The notes beneath the pieces are model-generated. The model searched no databases. It was given only the letters and a program-made list of their open reading frames with translations, and was not told the DNA's origin. The position numbers and the translations under genes are program-made. From an uncultured Johnsonella sp. (lineage in GTDB: Bacteria > Bacillota > Clostridia > Lachnospirales > Lachnospiraceae): a stretch of DNA of 26,402 nt. Positions 1 to 6,948 of the stretch are shown piece by piece. The stretch's first letter is position 1, and the number at the start of each line of letters is the position of its first letter. The stretch covers positions 1 through 26,402 of the forward strand of contig CALBCM010000004.1 in assembly GCA_937927235.1 (NCBI GenBank). Reading direction: 5' to 3'.

Positions 1-875
1 TTTTTATATGTTTCAACGTCATCTTGATCTACTGATAATACATTGTTAATTTGAACTTTACCAACAGAGTGTGCCATAGAACCAACATTAAGTTCTGGAA
101 TTTCCACTCCTTTTTCAATAACTGCAAGCGCATCTTGTGGTGTTTCAAATAATAATAATGCTTTTGTATCACCAAAACGTGGATCATTATAAACTTCTAC
201 AAGTTTATTTAATGGAATTACGTGAGCACGTACTCCTGGAGGAGCTGCTTGCTCAATAAGTTTTTTACGTAGTTCATCTTTTGATACTGTATCAGAAACT
301 ACAATAATTCTGTTTGGCTGTGTTGCTTTTGTCCAGTTAGTAGCAACTTGTCCATGTAATAAACGTGTATCAATACGTGCTAATACAAATTTAATTTTCC
401 CATCTCCTAAAACTGTTCCTTCAGGAATAGTTCCTTGAGGTGCAGCTTGCGCTACTACTGGAGCAGCTGCTTCTGGCTGAAGTTCTTCTGGACGAACTTT
501 CACCCCATCGATAGCTGTTGCAGTAATTGCCTTAGCTATTTCATGTGCAGTTGTCATAGTGAAACGACTTGCGTACGCTTCAATTAACATTGGTAAGTTA
601 AGCCCTGCTACAATAGCTCTTTTCTCTGGAGCTTCTTCGAATAATTTATTCGCTTGGTTGAATGGACTTCCACCCCAAAGATCTACAAGGAAAAGAATTT
701 CTTCAGATTCTACTTTAGCAATAGCTTCTTGAAGTTTTCTTTGCAAGTCTTCTGGTCCCTCACTCGGCATAAATACAACTGATTCTACTTTTTCTTGTTC
801 TCCAAAAATCATAGTTCCAGACTGTTTAATACCAGCTGCAAATTCACCGTGACTTGCGATGATAATTCCTACCAT
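1..875 (-). CDS. manX: PTS mannose-family EIIAB subunit, partial (C-terminus cut by window edge)
   Basis: Cytoplasmic phosphotransfer subunit of a mannose/fructose/sorbose-family PTS permease. The EIIA domain takes phosphate from HPr and passes it to EIIB, which phosphorylates the sugar bound by the IIC/IID membrane subunits. The start MVGIIIASHGEFAAG carries the EIIA phosphorylation His9. A linker rich in Ala, Pro and Gln (about residues 140-155) leads to EIIB, with IDTRLLHGQVATNW holding the active His174. About 291 codons are visible; fused EIIAB proteins are usually 320-330 residues, so roughly the last 30-40 are off the left edge. The start at 875 is fixed by an excellent RBS (AAAGGAGGT) 7 bases upstream. 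The IIC and IID genes would be expected to follow outside the window. Streptococci call this gene manL. Family assignment is firm; sugar specificity cannot be read here. Confidence 0.93.
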   Translation of the reverse strand, partial: MVGIIIASHGEFAAGIKQSGTMIFGEQEKVESVVFMPSEGPEDLQRKLQEAIAKVESEEILFLVDLWGGSPFNQANKLFEEAPEKRAIVAGLNLPMLIEAYASRFTMTTAHEIAKAITATAIDGVKVRPEELQPEAAAPVVAQAAPQGTIPEGTVLGDGKIKFVLARIDTRLLHGQVATNWTKATQPNRIIVVSDTVSKDELRKKLIEQAAPPGVRAHVIPLNKLVEVYNDPRFGDTKALLLFETPQDALAVIEKGVEIPELNVGSMAHSVGKVQINNVLSVDQDDVETYK

Positions 876-942
876 CTTAGTACCTCCTTTATAATAATAA
901 AAAATATTTAATATGACGTGTATACCTTTTGCATACTACTCG

Positions 943-971
943 ATTATATCATTTAATACTACGTTTGTAAA
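943..971 (-). promoter_or_regulatory. Sigma-A-type promoter of the EIIAB gene
   Basis: Read on the minus strand: TTTACA (971-966), 17-base spacer, TATAAT (948-943). It is the only good -35/-10 pair in the gap ahead of the EIIAB gene and gives a leader of about 60 bases. An imperfect inverted repeat, GTATAC/GCATAC, at about 919-936 lies near the expected start point and could be an operator, but I do not recognise it and see no clear CcpA cre site. The rest of the gap (about 976-1180) is A+T-rich with nothing else I can name. Confidence 0.7.
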
Positions 972-1182
972 TGTTTGTATTTTTTAAATAGAAACATTGA
1001 ATACGATTTCTTATGTTGTTTTTTTAGATTTAAAATATATTTATACTTGTTCCTTTACGTAAAAGCCTTATATTATTGTGTCTTTGTTTTTCTTATAACT
1101 ACTTTTTATTGTTCATTCGACTTCTTTATATTTCATAATTTTTCTTAAGAAAATAATATTTACATTTTTTCAAAATATAAAA

Positions 1183-1216
1183 ATTCAGATATGAGTTTTT
1201 CTACTCATATCTGAAT
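1183..1216 (-). terminator. Rho-independent terminator after gshAB
   Basis: A perfect 14-bp stem (ATTCAGATATGAGT / ACTCATATCTGAAT) with a 6-base loop. On the minus strand it is followed by TTTTTATATTTT. It sits about 36 bases past the gshAB stop codon and separates gshAB from the EIIAB gene. Confidence 0.85.
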
Positions 1217-1252
1217 ATAATAGTACTATTTGATATAGATAATTATAATTTT

Positions 1253-3505
1253 TTAAAATTTTTCAGGAAAAAGCATTTTTAATATATCCAATGATAATCT
1301 TCTACTTTTTCCTTGATGTGGATAAATATGCATCATCATCATAGGATTAAAGTTTGCTTCTATTACCCCATAATTTTCTCTAGTTATCTCTTCTTTAATG
1401 TCAGGAATTATTAAATCAACTCCACAAACTTTTGCCATCATAGCATCCGTTATCTTAACAGCGAGTTCTTTATAGCTTTGATGAACTTCATCTGTCATAT
1501 CAATAGAATCTCCTCCTGTACTTATATTAGAGTTTTCTCGAAGATATGCTATCTCTCCATTTCTTAGAACTGTCTCAAAACTAAAACCTTGCTCTCTTAA
1601 TTGCAATTTTTCTATCTCACCTAATTCTATTTTTTTTAATGGTGTTTTTTTTGCATCACCTCGAAGAGGGTTTTTATTTTTTATTTCAACCAATTCTCTA
1701 ATTGTATGTTGTCCATCTCCTTTTACATTAGCTGGAACTCTTAAAAGAACTGCATGAGTTTTTCCTTCTATAACAAAAAACCTATACTCGGTTCCTTCTA
1801 TAAATTCTTCAATTAATATATCTTTATCTTCTTTTAAAGCAAATTTAATAGCGTTAGAATAACCATCCAAAGATGAAGTTCCATGTTTAAAGATAGAAAT
1901 ACCTAACCCAAAATTTGTGCTTTTAGGTTTTATCACTATTGGTTTATTTTTTACATAATTAAATACTTGTACAGCCTCCGCCAAACTTGAAACTTCGTAG
2001 CCTCTCGGAACTCTAAAACCTTTCTCACCTAATATTTTTTTGGTAACAACTTTATTTTCCATTATTAATGGAGAAATATAACTATCTTTACTTGTCATGT
2101 TTCCATTTTTTACATATTCTACCTTATCTTTGTACTCTATACGAAGAAATTGATCATTCTCATCTATTACTTGAACTTTTAGCCCTATTTTTATTGCATC
2201 TTCTATTACAGCTTGTGTAGAAAGTTCCATATTGGCATAGGCATTTAATGAATAATTTTCTTTTAATGCTTCTTTTTTATATTGTTTGGCTAACTCCATA
2301 CCCACAGTAACACTATCAGTTTCTTGATATCTTTTTATTAGTTGAGCTGCAATAGTCATCGATGGATCCTTAAGCTCATTCTCTTTTTCTTCGATAAGTA
2401 GCTTATCGGATTCTGGTAAACAAAGTTCTTCTGCTAATTCTTTCATTTGTTTAAGAATCCACAATCCTTCTTCTAAATATTCTGACTGCAACAATGGATG
2501 AGATAACGCTGTTCTTTCACTATATTCATAACCTATCTTTTGAGAATTATTTCTATCAGCTTCTTCTATCCAAACTAAAGTTTTTAAAAATAAATGGATA
2601 AACCTTACATCTTTTTCTAAAATACCAAATGGTGCAAAAGGATTTAAGTCAAACAGCCTAAATTCGATATATTTAATACCTTTTTGCGGGAATTTTGCTA
2701 CGGTATCTTCACCACGAAATCTTACACTAGAGTAAAACTCTTTTTCAGCAATAAGTTTTTTATTTTTTACATATCCTGTTAAATCTTTTATATAATCTTC
2801 CAAACTATTATACGAGACAACAATATCCTGTTCATTCACGTAACCATATTGGCTCGTTCTTAAACTACGAACAAACTCTCCAGGCTTCTTATCATCTGAA
2901 AAGTACTTAGACTCTGCCATAGGAGAAGCTCCATATAAATATACTAACAACCACTGATAGCGAAGAAATTGTCTGGCAAGTTTCATATAAACACTATTTT
3001 TCACCTCAACTAAAGATATACTAGTTGCTTCAGAGAGCTTTTCCATAAGTCCATCGTCCAATTGAAAATTGTAGTGAATTCCTGAAACCATTTGCTTGTA
3101 TTTTCCATACTTTTCTACAAGATATTCCCTATATCTTACATCCCATTCATTAACAAACTGAGCTACTTTTATATCTTCCTCGTTCGGCAAAATACTTGGC
3201 ATACTTAATGGCCAAATATATTCATCTTCTGGTAAATTTTTTAATACCACTTCATGAATTGCATTCAAAATTCTCACAACATCTTTTTCACTATTTTCTG
3301 GTGTTGTAATTAATTCCAATTGTGATTCTGCAAAATCAGTTTGAATATATGGATGTTCATGTCTATGTCCAAAAACTTTTGGATGAGGAGTTTTCGATAT
3401 AGTTCCGTCTTTAAGAACTCTTTGTCCTTCTTTTTCCAAACCGATTTTCACTTTAGAAAATAATTCTTCTAAATTATTTTCTTTAATAATTTCTTTTATT
3501 TTCAT
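1253..3505 (-). CDS. gshAB: Bifunctional glutamate-cysteine ligase / glutathione synthetase (GshAB/GshF)
   Basis: Makes glutathione in two ATP-dependent steps on one cytoplasmic polypeptide: Glu + Cys to gamma-Glu-Cys, then + Gly. At 750 residues it has the usual fused-enzyme length. The N-terminal half is a GshA-type ligase, seen in GLEKEGQRVL, FAESQLELITTP and EFRLFDLNPFAPFG. The C-terminal half (about 480-750) is an ATP-grasp synthetase, seen in PIVIKPKSTNFGLGISIF, ILIEEFIEGTEYRFFVIEG, VCGVDLIIPDI and the metal-binding VIEANFNPMMMM. The start at 3505 has only a weak upstream purine run (GAAAGTG). It is divergent from the HAD-CDA gene across a gap of about 190 bases. The fused form is typical of Gemella, streptococci, enterococci and Listeria, which supports a bacilli origin for this end of the window. 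Confidence 0.95.
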   Translation of the reverse strand: MKIKEIIKENNLEELFSKVKIGLEKEGQRVLKDGTISKTPHPKVFGHRHEHPYIQTDFAESQLELITTPENSEKDVVRILNAIHEVVLKNLPEDEYIWPLSMPSILPNEEDIKVAQFVNEWDVRYREYLVEKYGKYKQMVSGIHYNFQLDDGLMEKLSEATSISLVEVKNSVYMKLARQFLRYQWLLVYLYGASPMAESKYFSDDKKPGEFVRSLRTSQYGYVNEQDIVVSYNSLEDYIKDLTGYVKNKKLIAEKEFYSSVRFRGEDTVAKFPQKGIKYIEFRLFDLNPFAPFGILEKDVRFIHLFLKTLVWIEEADRNNSQKIGYEYSERTALSHPLLQSEYLEEGLWILKQMKELAEELCLPESDKLLIEEKENELKDPSMTIAAQLIKRYQETDSVTVGMELAKQYKKEALKENYSLNAYANMELSTQAVIEDAIKIGLKVQVIDENDQFLRIEYKDKVEYVKNGNMTSKDSYISPLIMENKVVTKKILGEKGFRVPRGYEVSSLAEAVQVFNYVKNKPIVIKPKSTNFGLGISIFKHGTSSLDGYSNAIKFALKEDKDILIEEFIEGTEYRFFVIEGKTHAVLLRVPANVKGDGQHTIRELVEIKNKNPLRGDAKKTPLKKIELGEIEKLQLREQGFSFETVLRNGEIAYLRENSNISTGGDSIDMTDEVHQSYKELAVKITDAMMAKVCGVDLIIPDIKEEITRENYGVIEANFNPMMMMHIYPHQGKSRRLSLDILKMLFPEKF

Positions 3506-3606
3506 ACTATATCACTTTCTATAAATAATTTAGTTACACTTTATATTATCATAAAATAAACAATTATAATAGAAATTAATCTCTAAGTAAATATTTTCAA
3601 TTACTC

Positions 3607-3635
3607 TTACAATAAATCTATGGTTATGATATAAT
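3607..3635 (+). promoter_or_regulatory. Extended -10 promoter of the HAD-CDA gene
   Basis: TTACAA (3607-3612), 17-base spacer, TATAAT (3630-3635), with a TG one base upstream of the -10. Transcription would start near 3642, about 10 bases before the strong RBS AAAGGAGAT (about 3652-3660). Confidence 0.65.
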
Positions 3636-3664
3636 CTAATTACACATTATGAAAGGAGATAGAA

Positions 3665-3712
3665 ATGGCTATTATCATTTCTAATACAATATATGATAAA
3701 ATTAATTGCTAG
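3665..3712 (+). CDS. Possible 15-codon leader ORF overlapping the HAD-CDA start
   Basis: The only strong RBS in this leader (AAAGGAGAT, about 3652-3660) is correctly spaced for ATG at 3665, not for the HAD-CDA start at 3693. From 3665 the frame reads MAIIISNTIYDKINC and stops at 3710-3712, past the start of the main gene and in a different frame. It could be a coupling leader peptide. Alternatively a one-base error hides a longer N-terminus for the main gene. No protein family is recognisable, and the real status is open. Confidence 0.35.
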   Translation: MAIIISNTIYDKINC

Positions 3713-4988
3713 CGATATGGATGGAACACTGCTAGATAATGAACATAGAATTTCTCAAGAAAATGTTGACTTAATAAACTACGCTCAAGAAAATAATATT
3801 CTCTTCGTTGTCGCTACGGGGCGCGCTTACTATGAGGCTCTTCCTTCATTAAATGAAAAAAATATAGATTGTGATGTCATTAGTTTTAATGGTGGTATAG
3901 TTTATGATAAAAATGGTACCCTTATTAGTATAACTCCAATCGTACTAAAGGATTTATACTACACTACATCTGTACTTAAAAGCTTAGATATAAACTTTCA
4001 ACTATATACAAAAAATACTATTTATACAAACAGTATAGAGACTGATATTCAAGGTTATGCTGATTTAATTAGAGCTACAGGTCAAACACCTAACATCGAG
4101 TATCTACGAAAGGTAGCGGATGAAAAACTAAAAGCAGGCCACGTTACTGAAGTAGATGATATTGAATTATTCTTCAATAAAAAAGATAACCCACCTATTA
4201 AAGTTATAGGAATTTCTAACGACTTAGAAAAACTAAAAAAAGCAAAAGAATTATTAGCAGATAATACAAATATAACTGTAACCTCATCTGGGCCAAACAA
4301 CATAGAAATTATGGATAAAAATGCTACAAAAGGGCATGCTCTTAAACAAATATCTGAGATATACAATATACCACTCAATAATATACTTGCTATAGGCGAT
4401 AATCTTAACGATGAATCAATGCTTAAACTAGTAAAATATAGCGTTGCCATGGAGAATGCTGTTCCTGAGTTAAAAAAAATATCAAGATATATTACTGATA
4501 AACCAAATTTAGAAAGTGGGGTTGCTGATACAGTAACAAAAATTCTACAAGAAGAAAATCCATATCTTCATAAAGATATAAATAAAAAATTAGTTGAAGC
4601 AGCTATTGATGCAACTAAGTACGCATACGTTCCTTACTCTAACTTCAAAGTTGGAGCTGCTATCTTAGCTGATAATGGAAAAATATACACAGGTTGTAAT
4701 ATAGAAAATGCTAGTTACTCCCCTACTAACTGCGCTGAGCGTACAGCTATATTTAAAGCAGTAAGTGAAGGTGTGACAAAATTCAAGAAAATAGCAGTAG
4801 TAGGTGGTCCAAATGGTAATCTAGAAAATTATTGCCCACCATGTGGAGTATGTCGTCAAGTAATAGCTGAATTCGCTGATAATGACTTCGAACTAATACT
4901 AGGTACTGCTAATAATTCATATGAAGTGTATAACTTCTTCGAGGAGGTACTTCCACTTAGCTTTACTGCTAAAGAACTTAATAAATAG
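3693..4988 (+). CDS. Fusion of a Cof-type HAD-IIB phosphatase with a cytidine deaminase
   Basis: 431 residues, two catalytic modules. Residues 1 to about 275 are a Cof/YidA-type HAD-IIB phosphatase: motif I SDMDGTLLDN (nucleophile Asp8, acid Asp10), a C2-type cap, and motif IV IGDNLNDESM near residue 236. Family members dephosphorylate small metabolites. Residues about 288-431 are a complete tetrameric-type cytidine deaminase, which turns (deoxy)cytidine into (deoxy)uridine: YVPYSNFKVGAA, NCAERTAIF near 347 with zinc Cys and catalytic Glu, and PPCGVCRQ near 383 with two further zinc Cys. Both active sites look intact. The frame runs through without a stop, so the fusion is seen directly. A strong RBS serves an ATG 28 bases upstream in another frame; 3693 is the first ATG in the main frame. 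A terminator follows. A nucleotide-salvage role joining the two activities is inference. Confidence 0.9.
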   Translation: MIKLIASDMDGTLLDNEHRISQENVDLINYAQENNILFVVATGRAYYEALPSLNEKNIDCDVISFNGGIVYDKNGTLISITPIVLKDLYYTTSVLKSLDINFQLYTKNTIYTNSIETDIQGYADLIRATGQTPNIEYLRKVADEKLKAGHVTEVDDIELFFNKKDNPPIKVIGISNDLEKLKKAKELLADNTNITVTSSGPNNIEIMDKNATKGHALKQISEIYNIPLNNILAIGDNLNDESMLKLVKYSVAMENAVPELKKISRYITDKPNLESGVADTVTKILQEENPYLHKDINKKLVEAAIDATKYAYVPYSNFKVGAAILADNGKIYTGCNIENASYSPTNCAERTAIFKAVSEGVTKFKKIAVVGGPNGNLENYCPPCGVCRQVIAEFADNDFELILGTANNSYEVYNFFEEVLPLSFTAKELNK

Positions 4989-4990
4989 AA

Positions 4991-5024
4991 AAAACCTGAA
5001 CATAGAATATATGTTCAGGTTTTT
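4991..5024 (+). terminator. Rho-independent terminator after the HAD-CDA gene
   Basis: A perfect 14-bp stem (AAAACCTGAACATA / TATGTTCAGGTTTT) begins two bases after the stop codon and ends in a T-run. The A-run on the other side means it could also act on the minus strand, against readthrough from the tRNAs. Confidence 0.88.
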
Positions 5025-5040
5025 ACTTTAATCATAATAA

Positions 5041-5068
5041 AAAAGCCACAAAATTAATTGTAGCTTTT
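5041..5068 (-). terminator. Terminator of the tRNA-Ser/tRNA-Glu transcript
   Basis: On the minus strand: AAAAGCTACA, loop AATTAATT, TGTGGCTTTT, then TTATTATG. All ten positions pair, one as G-U. It lies 9 bases past tRNA-Glu. The G-U pairing works only in the minus-strand RNA, which fixes its orientation. Confidence 0.75.
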
Positions 5069-5077
5069 AAGTCAAGA

Positions 5078-5149
5078 TGACCCGTACGGGATTCGAACCC
5101 GTGTTACCGCCGTGAAAGGGCGGTGTCTTAACCACTTGACCAACGGGCC
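5078..5149 (-). tRNA. tRNA-Glu (anticodon UUC)
   Basis: A 72-nt cloverleaf. The acceptor GGCCCGT pairs with ACGGGTC plus discriminator A. The D-arm region is GTCAAGTGGTTAAGAC. The anticodon stem CCGCC/GGCGG holds loop CTTTCAC, giving anticodon TTC. The T-arm is CGGGTTCGAATCCCG. The 3' CCA is not encoded (the DNA reads TCT). It lies 11 bases downstream of tRNA-Ser in the same transcript. Confidence 0.96.
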
Positions 5150-5160
5150 AATAAAAAAAA

Positions 5161-5249
5161 CGGAGCAGGAGGGATTTGAACCCTCGCGCCGGTTTCCCGA
5201 CCTACACCCTTAGCAGGGGCGCCTCTTCGGCCAACTTGAGTATTTCTCC
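5161..5249 (-). tRNA. tRNA-Ser (anticodon GCU), apparently a hybrid of two genes
   Basis: An 89-nt class II tRNA. The anticodon stem CGCCC/GGGTG holds loop CTGCTAA, giving anticodon GCT (reads AGC/AGU). The long variable arm is GTCGGGAAACCGGC, and the T-arm is GAGGGTTCAAATCCCTC. CCA is not encoded. The acceptor is wrong: 5' GGAGAAA faces 3' CTGCTCC, leaving A5-G68 and A7-C66 unpaired. The 3' strand would fit GGAGCAG and the 5' strand would fit TTTCTCC. The two halves therefore appear to come from different tRNA-Ser genes, which fits a join between two genomes inside this gene. Confidence 0.9.
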
Positions 5250-5252
5250 AAA

Positions 5253-5276
5253 ACTGCCCTTTGGAACAAGGGCAGT
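5253..5276 (-). other. Hairpin immediately 5' of tRNA-Ser
   Basis: On the minus strand: ACTGCCCTT, loop GTTCCA, AAGGGCAGT, then TTTT and directly the tRNA 5' end. It lies between the promoter and the tRNA, within about 25 bases of the likely start point. It could be a processing or attenuation element. The 10-base arm AAAGGGCAGT recurs at 5351-5360. I cannot assign a function. Confidence 0.45.
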
Positions 5277-5280
5277 AGTT

Positions 5281-5310
5281 ATTATATAGGATTCTATTAG
5301 GGTTTGTCAA
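5281..5310 (-). promoter_or_regulatory. Promoter of the tRNA-Ser/tRNA-Glu unit
   Basis: On the minus strand: consensus TTGACA (5310-5305), 18-base spacer, consensus TATAAT (5286-5281), ending about 30 bases before the tRNA. This is the strongest promoter in this stretch. From 5311 to 5503 the DNA is A+T-rich and holds no gene I can support. Confidence 0.85.
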
Positions 5311-5503
5311 TCTTATTTTTAAAAATTTTCTTTAATCTATATTATTTTTGACTGCCCTTTTAAACATTTTTAGAAAAATTTTTGTTTTAAGTAAAAAACT
5401 ATTATCTGACGCAAGGAAATAGCTGTTCAATAAATAAAGCACAAAGCTAAAAAATACTTGTTTTAATTACTTTTAAAACCTTTTGCTTTAAAAGTATAAA
5501 GCA

Positions 5504-6601
5504 TTATCTATATCTTTGAAATTCAATTTTCTGTATTTTTACAGGATTTGCAACCGGTGCATCATTTTTATCGGTTTCCTGAGTAGCGATTTTTTCAACT
5601 ACATCCATTCCCTCATAAACCTGACCAAATACAGTATATCTTCCATCAAGCTCAGGCAGCCCGCCAATCTCTTTGTATTTTTCCTCCACATTTACCGGCA
5701 GCGATGCCTTAGGAAAAACTTCTTCATTTACAGTTTTTTTCTGAACTATATAAAACTGGTTCCCATTTGTATGTGGACCGTTGTTTCCAAGGCAGAGCGC
5801 ACCGTTAAAATTGTAAAGCCCCTTATGCACCTCATCCTCAAAAAAACCGTTGTATATTGACTTTGATTCATCGCCTGAACCGTCCAGAGCACCTCCCTGT
5901 ATTACAAAATCCTTTATTACTCTTGCAAACGGTGTGCCATTATAAAAGCCGTTATTTGAAAGCTCAATCCAGTTTTTTACAGCGACAGGAGCTTTATCAG
6001 GAAAAAGCCTCATTTTTATAACACCGGCATCAGTAGTCATAATACATACCTGCTCACCTCTTTTAGGTCTATCAAGCTGTATAATATTTACATTACTTAC
6101 ATCAATGCCTTTATCATTCCAGAGGATTTTATAAATTTTCCATTTTATTCCATTGGCATCACCAAGTCTTGCCATATTCATAAATATGGTATATTCAGTA
6201 GTTTTAGCTCCTTCCTTGACACGAAAGTTCAGTTCAAGTATTCCGCGCAGATCATTATATTCATCTGTACCAGCTACTTGATTAAGAATATGCATCTTTG
6301 TATATACATAAGTAATTTCCTTTGCCTCATAAGGTCTGAAAAAATTCCTTATGGCTTCTTTTTCATCTTCATTAATGTTTGGAACTATATAGTCTTCTAT
6401 ACCTTCCTGCTTCTGTACTGCAGATAAAAAATTTTGAAACCTTTCCTTAAGCTCACTTTCGTCCCAGTGTCTTGACAAAAACTGAGATGTCTGAATTTCT
6501 TCTTCATATTTTTTGACATCTGCATTTGAATTAAATCCAAAAGCAAAAAAGCTAAAAGCTAATGCTGACAAAAAACAGAAACACAAATAAAGTTTTTTCA
6601 T
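5504..6601 (-). CDS. Exported cyclophilin-type peptidyl-prolyl cis-trans isomerase
   Basis: Speeds cis-trans isomerisation at proline and probably helps proteins fold outside the membrane. The start at 6601 (MKKLYLCFCFL) is chosen over an in-frame ATG at 6658: it has a strong RBS (AAGGAGG) 8 bases upstream, and starting there puts a signal peptide at the N-terminus (KK, hydrophobic run, FGFNSNA). This gives 365 residues. No clear lipobox is seen. Residues about 27-190 form a region I do not recognise. The C-terminal part (about 195-365) is a cyclophilin domain: APVAVKNWIELSNNGFYNGT, PFARVIKDFVIQGGA, GALCLGNNGPHTNGNQFYIV and GRYTVFGQV. It has its own promoter. The hairpin just past its stop lacks a T-run, so its terminator is unclear. 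Confidence 0.88.
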   Translation of the reverse strand: MKKLYLCFCFLSALAFSFFAFGFNSNADVKKYEEEIQTSQFLSRHWDESELKERFQNFLSAVQKQEGIEDYIVPNINEDEKEAIRNFFRPYEAKEITYVYTKMHILNQVAGTDEYNDLRGILELNFRVKEGAKTTEYTIFMNMARLGDANGIKWKIYKILWNDKGIDVSNVNIIQLDRPKRGEQVCIMTTDAGVIKMRLFPDKAPVAVKNWIELSNNGFYNGTPFARVIKDFVIQGGALDGSGDESKSIYNGFFEDEVHKGLYNFNGALCLGNNGPHTNGNQFYIVQKKTVNEEVFPKASLPVNVEEKYKEIGGLPELDGRYTVFGQVYEGMDVVEKIATQETDKNDAPVANPVKIQKIEFQRYR

Positions 6602-6686
6602 ATAAAGTGTCCTCCTTAATATAGAAAATATAAAGATATGCATCATAAAATATAACATATATATTAAATGCCATATTTTAAGATAA

Positions 6687-6715
6687 ATAATAGCAGAATT
6701 TATTTTCTATATCAA
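6687..6715 (-). promoter_or_regulatory. Promoter of the cyclophilin gene
   Basis: On the minus strand: TTGATA (6715-6710), 17-base spacer ending in TGC, TATTAT (6692-6687). It predicts an 80-base leader before the start at 6601. Between here and the AGCS terminator at 6881 there is only A+T-rich DNA with no gene I can see. Confidence 0.72.
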
Positions 6716-6880
6716 GTATTTAAAATAAATTCATTGTATAAACAACACTTTTATAAGGTAATATTTGATATTTCAGAGTAGCTGGCTGTTTTCTTTTCTA
6801 AATCAAGACTTACCTCCCTTTATAGAGCCAATTTTAGCTTGTTTTTTACTAAATTAGAGTAAAACAGTTACCTCAAATAA

Positions 6881-6931
6881 AAAAGCAGTACTCCCTCGCT
6901 TCCTTCACGGAAATCAGGAATCACCGCTTTT
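6881..6931 (-). terminator. Terminator after the AGCS symporter gene
   Basis: On the minus strand, AAAAGCGGT pairs with ACTGCTTTT (9 bp, one G-U). An inner TTCCT/AGGAA stem sits within it, and the hairpin runs into TTTTTTATTTG. It begins about 18 bases after the symporter stop and probably ends the whole dnaA-gyrA-AGCS transcript. Confidence 0.7.
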
Positions 6932-6948
6932 ACTATTTTCTGTTTATT

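Noticed and set aside
4082..4450. A 122-codon minus-strand frame inside the HAD-CDA gene
   Set aside because: It is antisense to a conserved HAD domain and has no RBS or family match I can see.
1..5150. Left segment as an integrative element inserted at tRNA-Ser
   Set aside because: Element integration would restore a correctly paired tRNA and bring an integrase; here the acceptor is mismatched and the genes are housekeeping.
5128..5310. A 60-codon minus-strand frame across both tRNAs
   Set aside because: It is simply the translation of tRNA-Ser, part of tRNA-Glu and the promoter; no RBS and no protein-like pattern.
5484..5503. Hairpin TGCTTTA/TAAAGCA right after the cyclophilin stop as a terminator
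   Set aside because: On the minus strand the stem is followed by AAAGG, not a T-run, and it is only 7 bp.
6602..6658. In-frame upstream ATG for the cyclophilin at 6658
   Set aside because: It would bury the signal peptide behind 19 residues and has no RBS, whereas 6601 has a strong one.
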